Shown: positions 21,563 through 34,037, numbered from the stretch's first letter. The stretch: DNA of 64,000 bases from Nissolia schottii (GCA_003254905.1 QANU01017267.1:14431-78430), one strand, 5' to 3'. Numbers and translations: made by a program. Notes: generated by a model from the sequence alone, not told the origin.

Positions 21563-22414
21563 CTAGAATGTGTACCCACACAAATGTGCGGAGTGTAACA
21601 ATATATAAATTTAATGTGTTGATTATTTGTGATTATCCAGTAATTTGGCAAAGATTGTTCTTTTCAAAGTTAATATAATCTGTGTATGTGTATCTTGAGT
21701 TTTAATTATGGAATGTATATTTTTCTATTATAAGAGACATGGTATATTTTATGCATAAATTTAAGGAGTAAAACTCTATTTTGATCATCCAAAAGTATAA
21801 TGACTACTGCATTAATCCTTTTAAAAATTGTCCTATATTAGTCACTCAATGATTAAAAATGTCTTCACATTAGTTTTTTTAGATAACTAATATGGTGATT
21901 GTTATATTTTTGAAGAATTAGCAAAATGACTAATATGTGATATTTTTAATCATTGAGAGACTAATTTTGTAATAAATAAATAAATTAAAAGACTAACGTT
22001 TTAACCACCTATATATTTGAGAGACTAAAATATACTTTTGTCGTGGTGTTAACTGTTGATACGTGTCTAGTCCATAAAGTGAGACTATCCAAGTTTTATA
22101 TATTAATAATAGATAATAGATATCTTTAGCAATTAGGAGATTGATTATAATAATTATTAATTAAAAAATATACTTATGGTTGTATTTAAATATGAGAGTA
22201 AAAGAGGCTTTTGTCCACTTTATTTAAATTTCGTTATTAATCATGTAATAACTAAATTATACTTATTAACATACAAAAGATATAAATAATAATTGTGTCA
22301 AAAAAAATTAATGTATAAGAAATAGTCTATGTACTATTTCTTTTAGAATTTTTTTTTATAATTTTAACATATATCTATCCAAATTATCCAAATTTTATAT
22401 ATTAATGAATATAT
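21563..22414 (-). mobile_element. Non-autonomous Helitron-like insertion
   Basis: On the minus strand the 3' end reads a hairpin (CCGCACA ttt GTGTGGG, one G-T pair) followed 8 bases later by CTAG and a host T. This is the Helitron 3' signature (hairpin, then CTRR, inserted at A/T). Removing 21,563-22,414 restores a continuous kinase-like reading ...gttgca/ttatctctg..., with no target duplication, as expected for Helitrons. The 5' end does not show a clean TC. Confidence 0.6.
21768..22042. mobile_element. MITE-like inverted repeat inside the Helitron-like insertion
   Basis: The halves are inverted copies: actctattttgatcatcc...gtcactcaatgattaaaaat against the inverse of atttttaatcattgagagac...gagagactaaaatatac. 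About 275 bp, no coding. Termini and target duplication are not sharp. Confidence 0.6.
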
Positions 22415-23585
22415 TGCAACCGCCAATCCGTTGACAATTTTCTCCCTTTGTCCCCATTCAAGAGGGCCAGCCTTTGATTTGTCGGGCCCACAGAAGAGTA
22501 TTTGGTCAAGGCTTCTGTTAGGCATAGGTGCACCTGATCAAATATTAAATAATAAAATAAGTAAAATGACTTTTACTTATTTTATTGTTTAATATATTTT
22601 ATGAAATTATTTTTTTATTACTTTTAGGTTCTTTATTCAGTACTTAAGTTTGTAGGAGAGTATTGATATTTTTTTGTATTTGAACAGTTGTGATTTAATT
22701 ACACATTTAAAATAAAAATGAATTTAAGTTAGTGGGACACAAGACAAAATCTTAGACACTAAAGTACCATACCCTTGAATTTTGTGGGGGTGCCGTAGAA
22801 AGGCTCTTAATATTTTTATGAAATTTATTTTAGTTAAATGTGAAAATTAAAATGTTAAAGCATTTTTTATATGAAAATATGAGAGAATGAGAGATTAAAA
22901 AAATAAGAGTATTTTTTATCATTTTAAAGTAAGTAAAAGTCACAAATATTTCAAAAATTTCATTAGAAAAAGTGAGTATAGCCTTTGACAAAGTCTATAA
23001 AGAAGTCATAAGACAAAGTTATAAATAAAGGGGTGGGTGTAATTTCACTATACAAGAGATCATTATAATTTATCCAAATAAATACAGGTTTAAAGAGTTT
23101 ATAAAAAAAAAAACAAAAACAAAAACCATGTGCTTCTGCGCGTGTTATTGGTTTAAGGACAAAAGTTGGACTTTATTAGCAAAATCAATTTGTTAAAAAC
23201 AGACAAAAATTGTGCTATTGTTAGGTTGAATTTAGGTGAAATCTGCAAATCAGTGAAATACATTCCCATCAGAATGAGCCAAATCCACACCAACCAGCAT
23301 TTGAAAATCAGAACATAAAACCATAAACCGCAGTTAATGTAACCTAATTTTGGTAAGAACCATTACCAGCTTCTTCTTTTTTTTGGATAATTGGATAAAT
23401 CACTCATCTAGCGGCGAGATGAAGATTCAAACACGTACAAAGTCACAAAAACAAACCAACCACCAAAGGTAAAGCTCTGGCTTCTATAGTCTGAGCTTCC
23501 TTAGGACCACAATAGTCCATAAATCTCAACCATCTTAAAAATCAATCAATAGATTGCTCAAAGTTACACCTTAAAAAAAATTTCG

Positions 23586-23873
23586 TACTCCCTGATTTCT
23601 TTTATCCGTTTAATTTTAACTTTTTATGATTTTGAAATATAGGTCCATTTGCAATATATTTCTTTTCTTCTATTTATACATTTAATTGCAGTGAAATACT
23701 TGTTAGTATAGTTGATGCAAAGAGATTAATAATAATATTGGGAATAGAAATTTGTATTTTTATATAGGAATAGTTTTTTCAATTCATATCATTTTATACA
23801 TTTATCAATATTTTTTTTCCTCCTCAATATGTGTGTTGTTTGATTTTAAACAGATAAAATAAAATGAGGAATA
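23586..23873. mobile_element. Stowaway/mariner-like MITE
   Basis: It begins TA-CTCCCTGATTTCTTTTATC and ends in a diverged inverse (gataaaataaaatgaggaa-TA). The TA on both sides and the CTCCCT start are typical of Stowaway-type MITEs. About 285 bp, noncoding. Confidence 0.55.
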
Positions 23874-25411
23874 ATAATTTATATTTATATTTTAATAAAT
23901 AATTTATTTCACTTACCAAATTTATGCTATGTTGCTTTTCAAAATTTCTTTGTTAGCCATTCTTTTAAATCTTCCACAGCCCCTTTCCCCACCTTACTCT
24001 AGCTTTGGCACTATCCTACTACTGCCCTCATTATCGCAACTTATATTCCGTCGTCTAAGAAGCAAGAAAAGCCCAAAAAAATTACAATTACAATCTAAAG
24101 AAAACAATCACGACTCAAAACTATCACAACTACGCCAAAAAAATCTTAGAAAATATGATAATTGTATAACTTCAGTCTCTTGTATCTTTATTCAATAGCA
24201 ACAACATCCAAAATAGGATCTAAAAGAGAATCAAAGAAAATTTTAGACAAAATTACAACCTCCTTACAAAACTTCAGAGTGACTAAAACCCATAACTTTT
24301 TCTTTTAATTTAACAAAATTTTTTAGATAAAAAAAGAAAAAAAAATAAAAACTTTATAATAAAAATTCAAACATTTCAGGATGGTCTCTTCCTCATCCTC
24401 GCATTGCACTCTCAAAAGATCTGCTCCACAGTTCTGATGTAGCAACGTGGTTCCTGAAGTTGTGGTTATGATGGAGGACGACGTGATTGGTGGTGTGATG
24501 CAGCAGATGTATGGGGGCTAGAGGTGATACGAGCTCAGGAGGGAAAATTGGAGATTTTAACATGCTCGAGGGATCTATCACAAGGGAAGAACAAATAGGC
24601 TGAAAATGCATCAAGGGTGGGGTCAAGATCCCAAGTGGATACTTTGCTCAACTCAAGATATTATTATTTGCTGCGAATTGAGCTTCGAAACTTATTTAGA
24701 CCATATTGGGTCATTCTCTTATTTCAGTTATGTCTAGTTTAATTGTTTTAAGTTTTAGAGCATCTAAACTTTTTTTTTTATTTAGCCAGATTTTATGTTT
24801 TTTTTTTTGTACTTTAGAAATTACATTGATTATTATGAGATTTGAACCTAGGACCTCATGCATACTACTCAAACTCCTCACCGCTATACTAATCCTAGTG
24901 GGTTTTTTGTTTTTTATGTTTTATTTTAATGAATTCATCTCATTATCTTACTGGGCTCAAGTTTAGTTTAAGTTTTAACCTAATGTAAGAGGTTATAAAT
25001 ACCTCATAAACTAGTGTATCCACAACTTTTGATGAATAGAAATTTTAGGATTTGTTTTCTTTTTAAAAAAAAATATTGTTTGTGCAAGGTGAGTGATTTG
25101 CTTTGCATATTATATCAAGAAATTGAGTAATATCATTATAAGGTAATTTCCTTTGTGATATTTATTCAATTTCTTTTATCTTATCCTATTCATCTATGTT
25201 TCTAAGAACGATTTTATTAGGGATTTAATAAGGGGAGAGTTTATCTTATCTTTTTTCATGTCAAAGTGTGTGTTGGAGTTTCAGGATCATTATACTCTTA
25301 TTCCACATTATTTGGTATCATTAAAATGGTTATATAGATAAATTCTGTTATGAAAATATGATTAGGTGAATGTCATTAATTATTGAGATCTCTTGAGATT
25401 TGATATGTTTA
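23874..25411. other. Intergenic, probable old LTR-like debris
   Basis: No gene is supported. A ttataaatacc-type box near 24,994-25,003 followed by a leader-like stretch suggests an old LTR, but no termini are found. Short frames at 23.9-24.2 and 24.4-24.6 kb have no family resemblance. Confidence 0.3.
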
Positions 25412-27845
25412 TATATTGTAACACCTCACCTTTTGCCGTTATTCTGAGCACTGTCTCAGAATACCTTTCTCCCCAAGGCACTTGGTCATTCGGTCATGTG
25501 TGTGTCATCACCTCCTTTAAAGAATTGCCTTGTAATTTTCCATATTTCACTTGGAGAATTAAGCCCCTTTCATGCTGAGATCCAAGTGATTTCTTTTTCT
25601 TTCCTTCCATTCATACACCAATCATCTTTCACCTCCGTAAAGACAAAACCCATCGCGAGAACAATAAAGATGCCTCTACAAGCTCTCTATTTCAAACACA
25701 TTTCAGTTTCCCTTGTAAGTTAGAAGCCCCAGACCTGGCCGTCCAAATTCAACTACATTAAAAGTGAATACATTTCCCCTTAAGTTTTCCTTTGAAAATT
25801 CTCTAAGTTTCCAAGTCATTTTCTTGAAAACCTTCTTGTTCTTTCTTTAGCTGACGCCTCCAAGTTACTACCTTGTTCATTTCTCATTCATCATTTTATG
25901 TTGAAATGGTGTGGAGATCACTAGAGAACTAATTCTCTAAGTCTCACCAAACTTAACCGAGAACTTTCCTTTATGTCAACCGCAAGCCAAATTCTCAATG
26001 GAAATCTTGTATTTCCTTCACCGACACGTTCACAACTCCATCGACATATTCATTATCCATCCCTTACTCTCTCATTATTCTTACTACTACCATCACTTCC
26101 TTTCTTTTGAAGAAAATTCTCAAGAGAACTCTTCTTTTCCTTGACGAATCGCGTAGCGAACCCAAGCGTGTGACTTGTCATCGTCACTTCTTCACCACAC
26201 GGTGGACAAACTCCACTTCTCTCAAAAATCAGAGATTTGAAAGAAAACACACATAACCATAGCACCCATGATAAATGAAACCACAAGTTGCCTACTTTCC
26301 TTTTATTCAATGATGCCTACGCATCTGAAAACTTACGCCTCAGTTTCCTTGGAATGAAAGCCCACCGAAGCGTGAAACATTCATGAATTCCTTTAACACC
26401 TCTTACGTTATCAAAATTATACCTTGAAAGGCTTATTCAAGCTACTAAGAGGTCAATCAGGTCTTTAGTAAAGGCCATAAACTTTTCCCTGAGCCTCTAG
26501 TGGCTAGATAAACCTCGTGAGTCCCGTTGGCTAACCGATGGCATCGGTAACCTCATATTCGTGCCTGTATTACCAATGAATGTCTTGGAGTAGATTCATA
26601 TGTCATTGCAAGGTCCTAAAACACCTTTATTTCACCTTAGAGACGCGGGTAACCATTGTAGTGTTAAGCGTGGTCTTTAAAGCCTCGAGGATCGTTCCCT
26701 TTTTCATATGAGGTCTTTTTAAGACCAAATATGAGTTTTTAATTCCTTTTTGAAGGAAAATAAATGATTTTAAATCAATTCTAATTTTCTGGGGACAAAA
26801 CGCCTTTTTTTGGGCCCCGAAATGACCCGAATCGCGCTCGGAAACTTTAAAGGATACCCCATAGGTCACCATACAGGCACGATGACATGAGGCGTGGCAC
26901 GTGTTGCCAAGCATGTGCTTCCTCCTGCCTTTTGGCCACACGGCTAGATTACAAAGTCTGAAGGCAAGTAGTTGCCTTGCAAAAATTAGGCAAAAACATA
27001 ATTTAAGGAAAACTATTCTTGCAAAAGCTAAGTCCTCTCCAAAGCTTTCTCTCCATCACCACCAGCCATAGCAGCCCCTTTTCCTTCAACTTTTAGCTCT
27101 CCCCCACGAAAATTTCAGCCCTCATCTCCTCTCCAAGAAGCCCATGGCCACACTACCATCAAGATTTTTCATTCTCCATAGCAACCACATCAAGCTCCCC
27201 ACCTTCACCATCATTTCCATTTCCATTATCATCTCTTCATCACCAGCTCATCTTCACCATCTTCATCATAATCGTTCTCCCATCACCCAAGCCTCCATTA
27301 TTTTCATCCAAGCCACCGCCACCCACATGCATGCACCACCAGCCACCATTGCCTCTCCATTCTATTCTTCCCTTAGCGAGGACAACTTCTCCTTCATCAA
27401 CATTTCTGTAGATTATCATTGGAATTCAGCAAGCCAAAAGGGATCTCAAAGGAAAAGGAAAAGTAAGGAAGTTCGTGTGAGGTTTAGGTGGGTTTCCTAG
27501 CCCTTCAAGGCAATGGGGTTTTCGCCTTCAAAGGCTAAGTCTTTCTAATCTTTTTCTCTAATTTTATTTGTTGTTGAAAATCTGAATTATTTTTATGTTT
27601 GAAAGCTATGTTTGAATGCTTTGATTTTGGTCTTGGTTGAGAAAATTGATTGGGGAGAATGCATGCAAGAATTTTTAACTAGGATTGTTAGAGAAATTGT
27701 TGGGAGCTGTTTTAGTTTTGGGTTAAACTATACAAAGAGGTTTTCAACTTGAAAAACTTGAAATCTACACAAAAAATAGAGTAGGGATGTTAATTTTAAA
27801 ATTTTTTTGGAGCCCCCGACGAATTTTTCGAGTAAATTGAGTAAA

Positions 27846-28205
27846 ACGACGTTTTTGGGCAAAAAAGGAAAAACGAGAATTTCAAAATTTAGGATTGAAA
27901 ATCTGGGTTTATATTTATGAAAAATGAGTTTAGGAATATCAAAAACCTTGGAACGGAGCCTTGGTGCCTTTGAGTCTTTGATAACCAAAATTTAGAAGAA
28001 AATCGAGAATTTTGGGCAAAACAACGTTTTTGGGGGAAAAAGGGCGAAATGGGTAATTTGAGAATTTGGGTTAAAAATTTGAGTTTACTATCATGAAAAA
28101 TGAGTTTAGAAATATCAAAAACCTAGGGGTGGATTCATTGAACCCTTTTAGTTTTTTATAAACAAATTTTTTTAGAAAATTGGGAATTTTGGGTAAAAAG
28201 GGAGT
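27846..28205 (+). repeat. Two-copy tandem repeat of about 176 bp
   Basis: The phrase gaaaaatgagtttag(g/a)aatatc recurs at about 27,919 and 28,095, and flanking blocks (cgtttttggg, gagaattt) repeat in the same order. It lies inside the large LTR and is probably an internal duplication. Confidence 0.7.
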
Positions 28206-29507
28206 TAAGTGAGTTTTGGAGGGTTAGATTGGGAATTTTGAGAAAATTTGTAAATCTGAATTGCGAAACGATTAAAGTGACTAGATTCAAATTAAAGGAT
28301 TCTAAACTAGGAGTTTCCTGGTTGTAAAAGAGACAACCGAACGAAACTTATCGCGTGTCTGTGTCTGTAGTCTTAGAACTGTATAGTATTTTATGTTTGA
28401 ATTATATGCTTGTTGTATCTACTATATGTTATATTTGAATGTTGACATGCATCATGAGGAACTAAGGGTTGCCAACTAGGAGAGTTAGGGTGACCTTAGA
28501 TTAGATCGCTAGAATGTTAAACGCTAAAGTTAAGAAGATAATAAATGAACCTTAGAATTGAATGAGACTTTAGGTAACCAAATCTGCTTGACGTACCCTA
28601 GAAATGATCACACAGAAGATGGTCTAGAAATCCCCCTCTTGGTAATCCCTTCAACGTCTAATATCCGGCGGCAAGGCGGTCACATGGTAGTGAATCCCTT
28701 TAATGTCCGATATGCAACGATAAGGCAATATGTGAGGGCAATCCCTTCAACATTTGATATGGGAAGGATAATTAGAAATGATTAGGGAATCCCCCTTTTG
28801 GCTCGTCACTCGACAGCCCCTCACTACCTCACAAGGGATGGTTACGTCAAGAAAACAAGATAACACATCCGACATGTCACTAGGAAGCCCATCACCACTT
28901 CAAAGGGAGTGGCTATATGTTTTACACTAAATGTGTCTGTGGGTCGCTACCACATTAGTTTGAGCTCAAACGAAGGAAAATAATTATGTTTTCTGATGGT
29001 GGCGACAGTCACCTGATGGGTACATAGAGGAAAGAAGGATGTACCCCGATGGAAACCTTGGCGGGCACATAAGAGGACCCCCACTAGCCCCTGTTTGCAT
29101 GGTGAAACACCCCTACTAACCATTTACGCTATAGTCATAAATACGCCATATAGGGTTGTTGTCTACTTTGGTTGGGATTACTTATAGTCCCTATGCTTTA
29201 GAAAATAATCTCTTTAAGAAAGTATGGGATGGTTTGAAACTCTTTTATACACATTTATGATTGGAAATAGGAGTGAATATATAGCAACCGTTAAAGCCTA
29301 TTAGCGTAACACTTCCGAAACATATAGAATGAACTATCACCAGTGAAGCATAATAAGATTTAACACATAATCGGTCCCATGAAATCAATCAATTAATAAT
29401 GTACATAATATAATTAGTTACACATTCATACATAGCTTTGTGCAAGAGACGGGCTCATCCGTTGTGCCTGTACAAAGGTTGTTACCGACTAAGTTACGGT
29501 CTTACTG

Positions 29508-29732
29508 CTATTCTTCCTCGGGATCTTCGTCCGGGTCTTCTTCTTCTTCTTCCTCAGAATCCAACTCCAGGGGGTCCTCCTCGTCTGAGTCCTCGCTGGT
29601 GGATGCTGGCGAAGCCATGACTGGAGAGCCATCGTCTTCCTCGACCTCACGAGGAATCTCAGAGATCGAGGGCAGGTCTCGGTGTGCAGGACGGCCATGT
29701 GGGAGGCGGTAGGGAATTTGGGTCCACCTCAA
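29508..29732 (-). other. Acidic low-complexity open frame within an LTR
   Basis: Read in the sense of the nested LTR, 74 codons are open and end in a highly acidic tract (EDSDEEDPLELDSEEEEEE, then DPDEDPEEE). The opposite strand is an apparent Ser-rich frame. It may be a leftover of an LTR-encoded peptide or chance from a GAN-rich repeat. No family is recognised. Confidence 0.2.
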
Positions 29733-31098
29733 CGTCTTTCTCGTATGGTGGAGACTCCTCGTCGTCGTCTAGAATGATCGGGGTGGCTGGCGTGGATCCT
29801 CAACCTCCCGCTGGCTAGTCGCAATGTTCTCCTGTCACAACCCTAGTACGGGGTTTACACAACGGGGAACCGTACTCCGGTCGCATCTGATCCATCGGTG
29901 AGAGGCTTGCTGTCATCTGGCATCATAAGCGAGTGGGTGAGAACCATGCGTTCTCAGCGGGCATCTATGATGATTACTACATTCCATTGGCTCGGTTATG
30001 ATCCAGGCCGCTCAGGAGATCTCTAAGTGTCATGCCATTCTACGATCCCTAGTTCATTTTTAATCTTACAAATCCTGAACAACTTTATCTAAATTACTAA
30101 GTGTCGGGGAACATCTAATCTTTACCCTAAGGGATTAGGGGTTACCTATCAAGCTTATTAATTTTAGTCGTACTGTACTTAAGGGATACTACGGCTTACT
30201 TCCGGGCAATTAACCCGGGCCCTCTTACTATACATACCTTTACATACATATACATATACATATACAGTCATACAATCATACAATCACATTCCATGCATGA
30301 CGGGCTTGGGGGGTTCTCTTAAGTGCCCTATGGCTGCGTCCTCTTTCGTTCCTTTGCTTGCCCATTATTCTCCTTCGCATTCTGTAGGACCGTCGTCCCT
30401 ATTCGGCTACGACCCACTTACTATTACCGAATCATTGGCGACTGGGCAGTGCTCGTTACCTGAGTGGTAGCTAACCACGACTGCTCGCAAGCATCTCTCA
30501 TTGGCTGACAATCAGAGGTGAGTATCCAGCATGCAGGATGGTGAGGGGCTGCCTTCGCGGCATCGCTAGGAGTGGACTCGTACCTTGCTTATCTTTCTCT
30601 TGAGCTCTTGCACACCCTTTACCGGCGGCCTTAACTTTACTTTTTATAACTTGATTTTTGCACGCCCCTTACCGGTGGCCTTAACTTTCTTTACCTTTTC
30701 TTTTCTTTTTTTCTTGACATCCAGGTTAAAACCCGCGTTCCGGCCTATGCCTGTATTTCTTAATCTTTAGACCACTTTACCTTGCGAAACTAGCGAGGGC
30801 TTGTCAAGTGTAACGTGCTAAGAGAGGGGAATCCCTATTACATAACTACGTACTTTTCTTCAAGGTACACCGAGCCCTTGTCGGCCGGAACCTTCTTAAG
30901 AAACATTCTTGTTCCCTAAGATTCAATTATGATCTTTATTTACGTTAAGTGGTACACTTCTAGTAATCTAGGGTTGCCCTAAGGTCCTAGTGGCAACCCG
31001 GTCCTCATGATGCATGGTAACATATATCTATTTATACTCATAACAGGTATGGCACATTCAAATATATACAAGAAATTCATGCGGGAGTCTGAAACCTA

Positions 31099-31433
31099 GG
31101 TCATTCGAATGACACTCTCAAGTCATTCGAATGGCATTGGATTCTGGCTCTTGGGATGGTGCAAAATGATGGTCATTCGAATGCCCCATGAGTAGTCATT
31201 CGAATGATTCTGGCCTTTTTCTCTCGGAATCACTCAGTGAGGTTGTCATTTGAATGTCCAAGGCCAAGGTATTCGAATGACTTGCTTCTGTAGCCTTTAA
31301 AATTGCTAATTTTCACGACTCATTCGAATGACTCTAAGGTAGTCATTCGAGTGACTCGTGGTTTTTAACACTTGTTTTCTAAAACATTCTTGGTTCATTT
31401 GAATGACCCTAGGGGATTTATTCGAATGACCAC
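31099..31433. repeat. Array of ten GTCATTCGAATGAC-like palindromes
   Basis: Ten copies of a perfect or near-perfect 14-bp palindrome GTCATTCGAATGAC occur in 335 bp, spaced irregularly by 20-50 bases. Variants keep the TTCGAA or TTTGAA centre. The cluster is inside the nested LTR, on its upstream side in element sense. Confidence 0.85.
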
Positions 31434-33455
31434 AGACTTGTAACAGGTCCTGATGGTTTTTCTTGCTTCCCGTCCTTGCACCAACCCATATTCATCACTC
31501 TAAACACACATACAATTTACATACATCACCCAAGGGTGATTTAGAACTAGCTTTGCCCCCACCTTCAAAGATGGCTTGAGGTTAGTAGAGAGTGCTTGAG
31601 GAAAACTTCTCAAGCTTGCTTTTCTCCTTCCACTCAGATAGGAACTTGAGGAAATGATGATGATGATTCAGTCTTGGGAGGTGGAATGGGGTGGCAAGGG
31701 TGTTTAGATTTCTTGAAAGCAAGATAGTGTTCATGGGGCTTAGTTCTTTAGTTATGAAGAAGAAATTGTAGAGAAGGAGATGATAAATGAAAATGAGGAT
31801 AGGAGCTGCTGGTGCTTTGGTGGGGGAGGAAATGGCAGGGAAAAATGCACAGAAAATAAGCAAGAGTGACATGATGGGTAAGGTGTGAATAGGGCAAGGT
31901 AAGGCCATAGGTAAGGTGATTTAAGGTGTGCATGAAAGTTAGTAGTGGGGGTATGGTCTTGGGATCATGCACGGCAGATTTTGGGCAAAAATTCTCCCAA
32001 AATTGTCCCATGTTTGGTCGTGTTTAGTTGTTCACAGTCTCAGCATTTTGTGTACGATTGTCCGAAAATTATTTCAGACGCACCATCGTGATCTACTAAT
32101 TTTTTCTTATTAGTAGTTCAAGTCCGATTAAGGTATTCGGGGATTTATTTTCTTATCGGTGTATTTTACTGGCACTTTCGGTATTTGGAAAAATTCCAAA
32201 TGGATCTGAAATTCGTCCTGAGTCTCAGAAAAATTCACAGTATCGTGGAACCCTAGTTTGGCCGAGGTTTTACAAGTTAAACGTGGCATTTTAAATACTT
32301 CTTGCGCCTTTACCCATGGGTCGGCTTTGGTAATTAATATTTAAATGAGATTTTCATAAGGGAAAAATCTGGGATGTTACACATGGTATTCTTGAGTTAC
32401 ATATGTGAAAAGATCAAGTTCAAAAAGCTATATATGTTTATGCCATAGGGCAAACACAACGTGATTTGGTATCACGAGTATTTCATACAAGTTTACCTAA
32501 AGTACGAGTAAGCATGACCTAGCATCATGAGATGTTTAAACGGTTAATATTAGAAAGCACAATGTCATAAAAGTAGGTAATACAATATTAGTTTCCCCCT
32601 CATCACCTAGTAAATAGATAAAGCTGCTCAAGACTAGTATGGACTAAAATGAAGTAGGGCATCTTAGCTTTTTATATATTTATAACTTAGAGACCGTCTG
32701 AGCGGTGGAACCATAAGTGAATATAAAGAAAAGGTCGTTCCCATAGGATTCCCACTGAGGACGTAAGTTCTCACCCCCATTTACTTATGGTTCCAAGACG
32801 ACATAGAACGTTGTAGGGAAGCATCAGAGTCTAGAACCTACACTCACATGCGAGAGTTGACCTCACTTTGGGGCATCAAGCGAGGATGCTAAAGATCATA
32901 AGATGAGAAATCACTGAGTAGATGCAACAACAAAGTCAACCTCAGATAATGGCAAGAAAAAGGAGCATCACTTCCAAATTTTGAACCTTACGCAGGGCGG
33001 GAAACTATCGTGGCGAGCGGATGGTCCATTAGAGCTAGGCCCGAACATCTATGTTATTTTCTTTTGCTGCATGGGACGGTAGGGGTAGCTATACTACAGG
33101 TCCCATGCATAGCTATATTTGATGTATATATGTACATATATATTTAGTTGTGATATATGTAAACCCTGGACCACCTGGTATGTATATGTCATATGAATGC
33201 ATGTTGAGAAAATGTTTTTAATATTCCTTCAAGCATATGAGTTTTCTTAGTTTGTATAATTTCATCATGACACGTGTACGGCTCACGTTTTCATAACTAC
33301 AAATTCGTAACACAAAGAAAACTTTTAAATTGGTCCATATTTTCGTAACTGTACTTTCAAAAGTAGGTTTAAAAGCAATTCAGCCGAGAAGTAACAAATT
33401 AGTGAGTATTACTTACAACTTAAGCGTAAGTAGCTAGCTAGGGTGTTACATATAT

Positions 33456-34037
33456 CCCTCACCCTTAGTCTATGAATAGTGCTTTGGATGCTCAATGTAT
33501 CACACACCTCAGAGAATAAGAATAATATCACTCCCTCTATTCTTTCTCCCTATCTCCTCTATTACTTTTCCCAACACTCTTATTGTTGCTTTAATTCAAA
33601 ATTGACTTATATCCCCACTAGAGAATTCACAATTTTGGTAGATTAGTATTCTTTGTAGTATACACAGTTTGGAACAGTATGATAGTGACATGAAATTAAA
33701 ACATTGGCTAGTTAATAAGGTGACTATTTTAGTTTGAGTCCTTTCCTTAATATGAGGTTTGAAAAAAAAAATCACCTAATAACAATTCAACTGTAGGTTA
33801 TAGACCTAGGAGGTGTGTTTTTTCACAGTTAAATCCAATATAATGGAATAAGTCATTGAATTTATGTATGATGAGAAAGTTCCTAAACTTTAAAGGAAAG
33901 CAAGATGTTACTGAAAACTTTATTAAGCTTCAACCTGGATACTAACCCTAACTTAGACTTGTAAAATGTTCACTATTGATTGTCTTGAAAGTACTTTTGG
34001 CAGTAGTAGTATCTTGAAACATTGGTTGTTTGTCTTT
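33456..34037. other. Intergenic, no gene seen
   Basis: AT-rich sequence following the TATAT duplication. No motif or repeat end is recognised. Confidence 0.3.

Larger units (their letters stand above)
21515..22528 (-). pseudogene. Captured receptor-like kinase S.2 fragment, interrupted
   Basis: Read on the minus strand, 22,528-22,415 encodes MPNRSLDQILFCGPDKSK, then LEWGQREKIVNGLAVA. After an 852-bp insertion, 21,562-21,515 continues with CEQLETQIIHKDVK. This matches residues about 196-250 of the neighbouring kinase (MPNRSLD through HRDVK). The catalytic-loop Arg is Lys. A small deletion lies at the junction. It has no start or stop of its own. The neighbouring gene is the closest available relative; whether it was the donor is not shown. 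Confidence 0.85.
21335..23075. mobile_element. Pack-MULE-like element with captured kinase fragment
   Basis: The termini start GGTAAATTACACTGAC and end in the inverse (...GTGTAATTTC...TTATCC). The inverted repeats are about 170 bp and about three-quarters identical by eye, including an inner block tttttgaaatatttgt. Flanks read AAATAAATAA (21,325-21,334) and AAATAAATAC (23,076-23,085), a 9-10 bp duplication as expected for Mutator-like elements. There is no transposase. Inside is a split copy of part of an S.2-type kinase gene, hence Pack-MULE. Two younger insertions sit within it. Confidence 0.75.
29103..32381 (-). mobile_element. Nested solo-LTR-like element, minus orientation
   Basis: It starts TGAAACACCCC and ends GGGATGTTACA, with a 5-bp duplication CATGG at 29,098-29,102 and 32,382-32,386. 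Its first 200 bases resemble 1727-1930 (ccctactaac...gggttgttgtct), placing it in minus orientation within the same LTR superfamily. It is 3.28 kb. No reverse transcriptase or integrase is seen; an acidic open frame near its left end is the only coding-like signal. Confidence 0.75.
25417..33450 (+). mobile_element. Large solo-LTR-like element, interrupted by a nested element
   Basis: It starts TGTAACACC and ends GGGTGTTACA, with a 5-bp duplication TATAT at 25,412-25,416 and 33,451-33,455. Without the nested insertion (29,103-32,381 and one copy of its duplication) about 4.75 kb remains. No gag or pol motif is visible in any frame, so a very long solo LTR, or a non-coding LTR element, is the best reading. 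The last kilobase holds the shared agagaccgtctgagcgg...gttctcaccccc block seen in the other LTRs of this window. Confidence 0.75.

Noticed and set aside
24393-24626. 77-codon minus-strand frame MTPPLMHFQPICSS
   Set aside because: His/Asn/Pro-rich, no family pattern and no exon signals around it.
27144-27500. 118-codon frame starting MATLPSRFFILHSN
   Set aside because: It is inside the large LTR and consists of Ser/His/Ile repeats from CAT/CAC-rich DNA; no homologous pattern is recognised.
31099-31433. Palindrome array as CRISPR or satellite
   Set aside because: Spacing is irregular, the unit is only 14 bp, and it lies in a defined LTR insertion.
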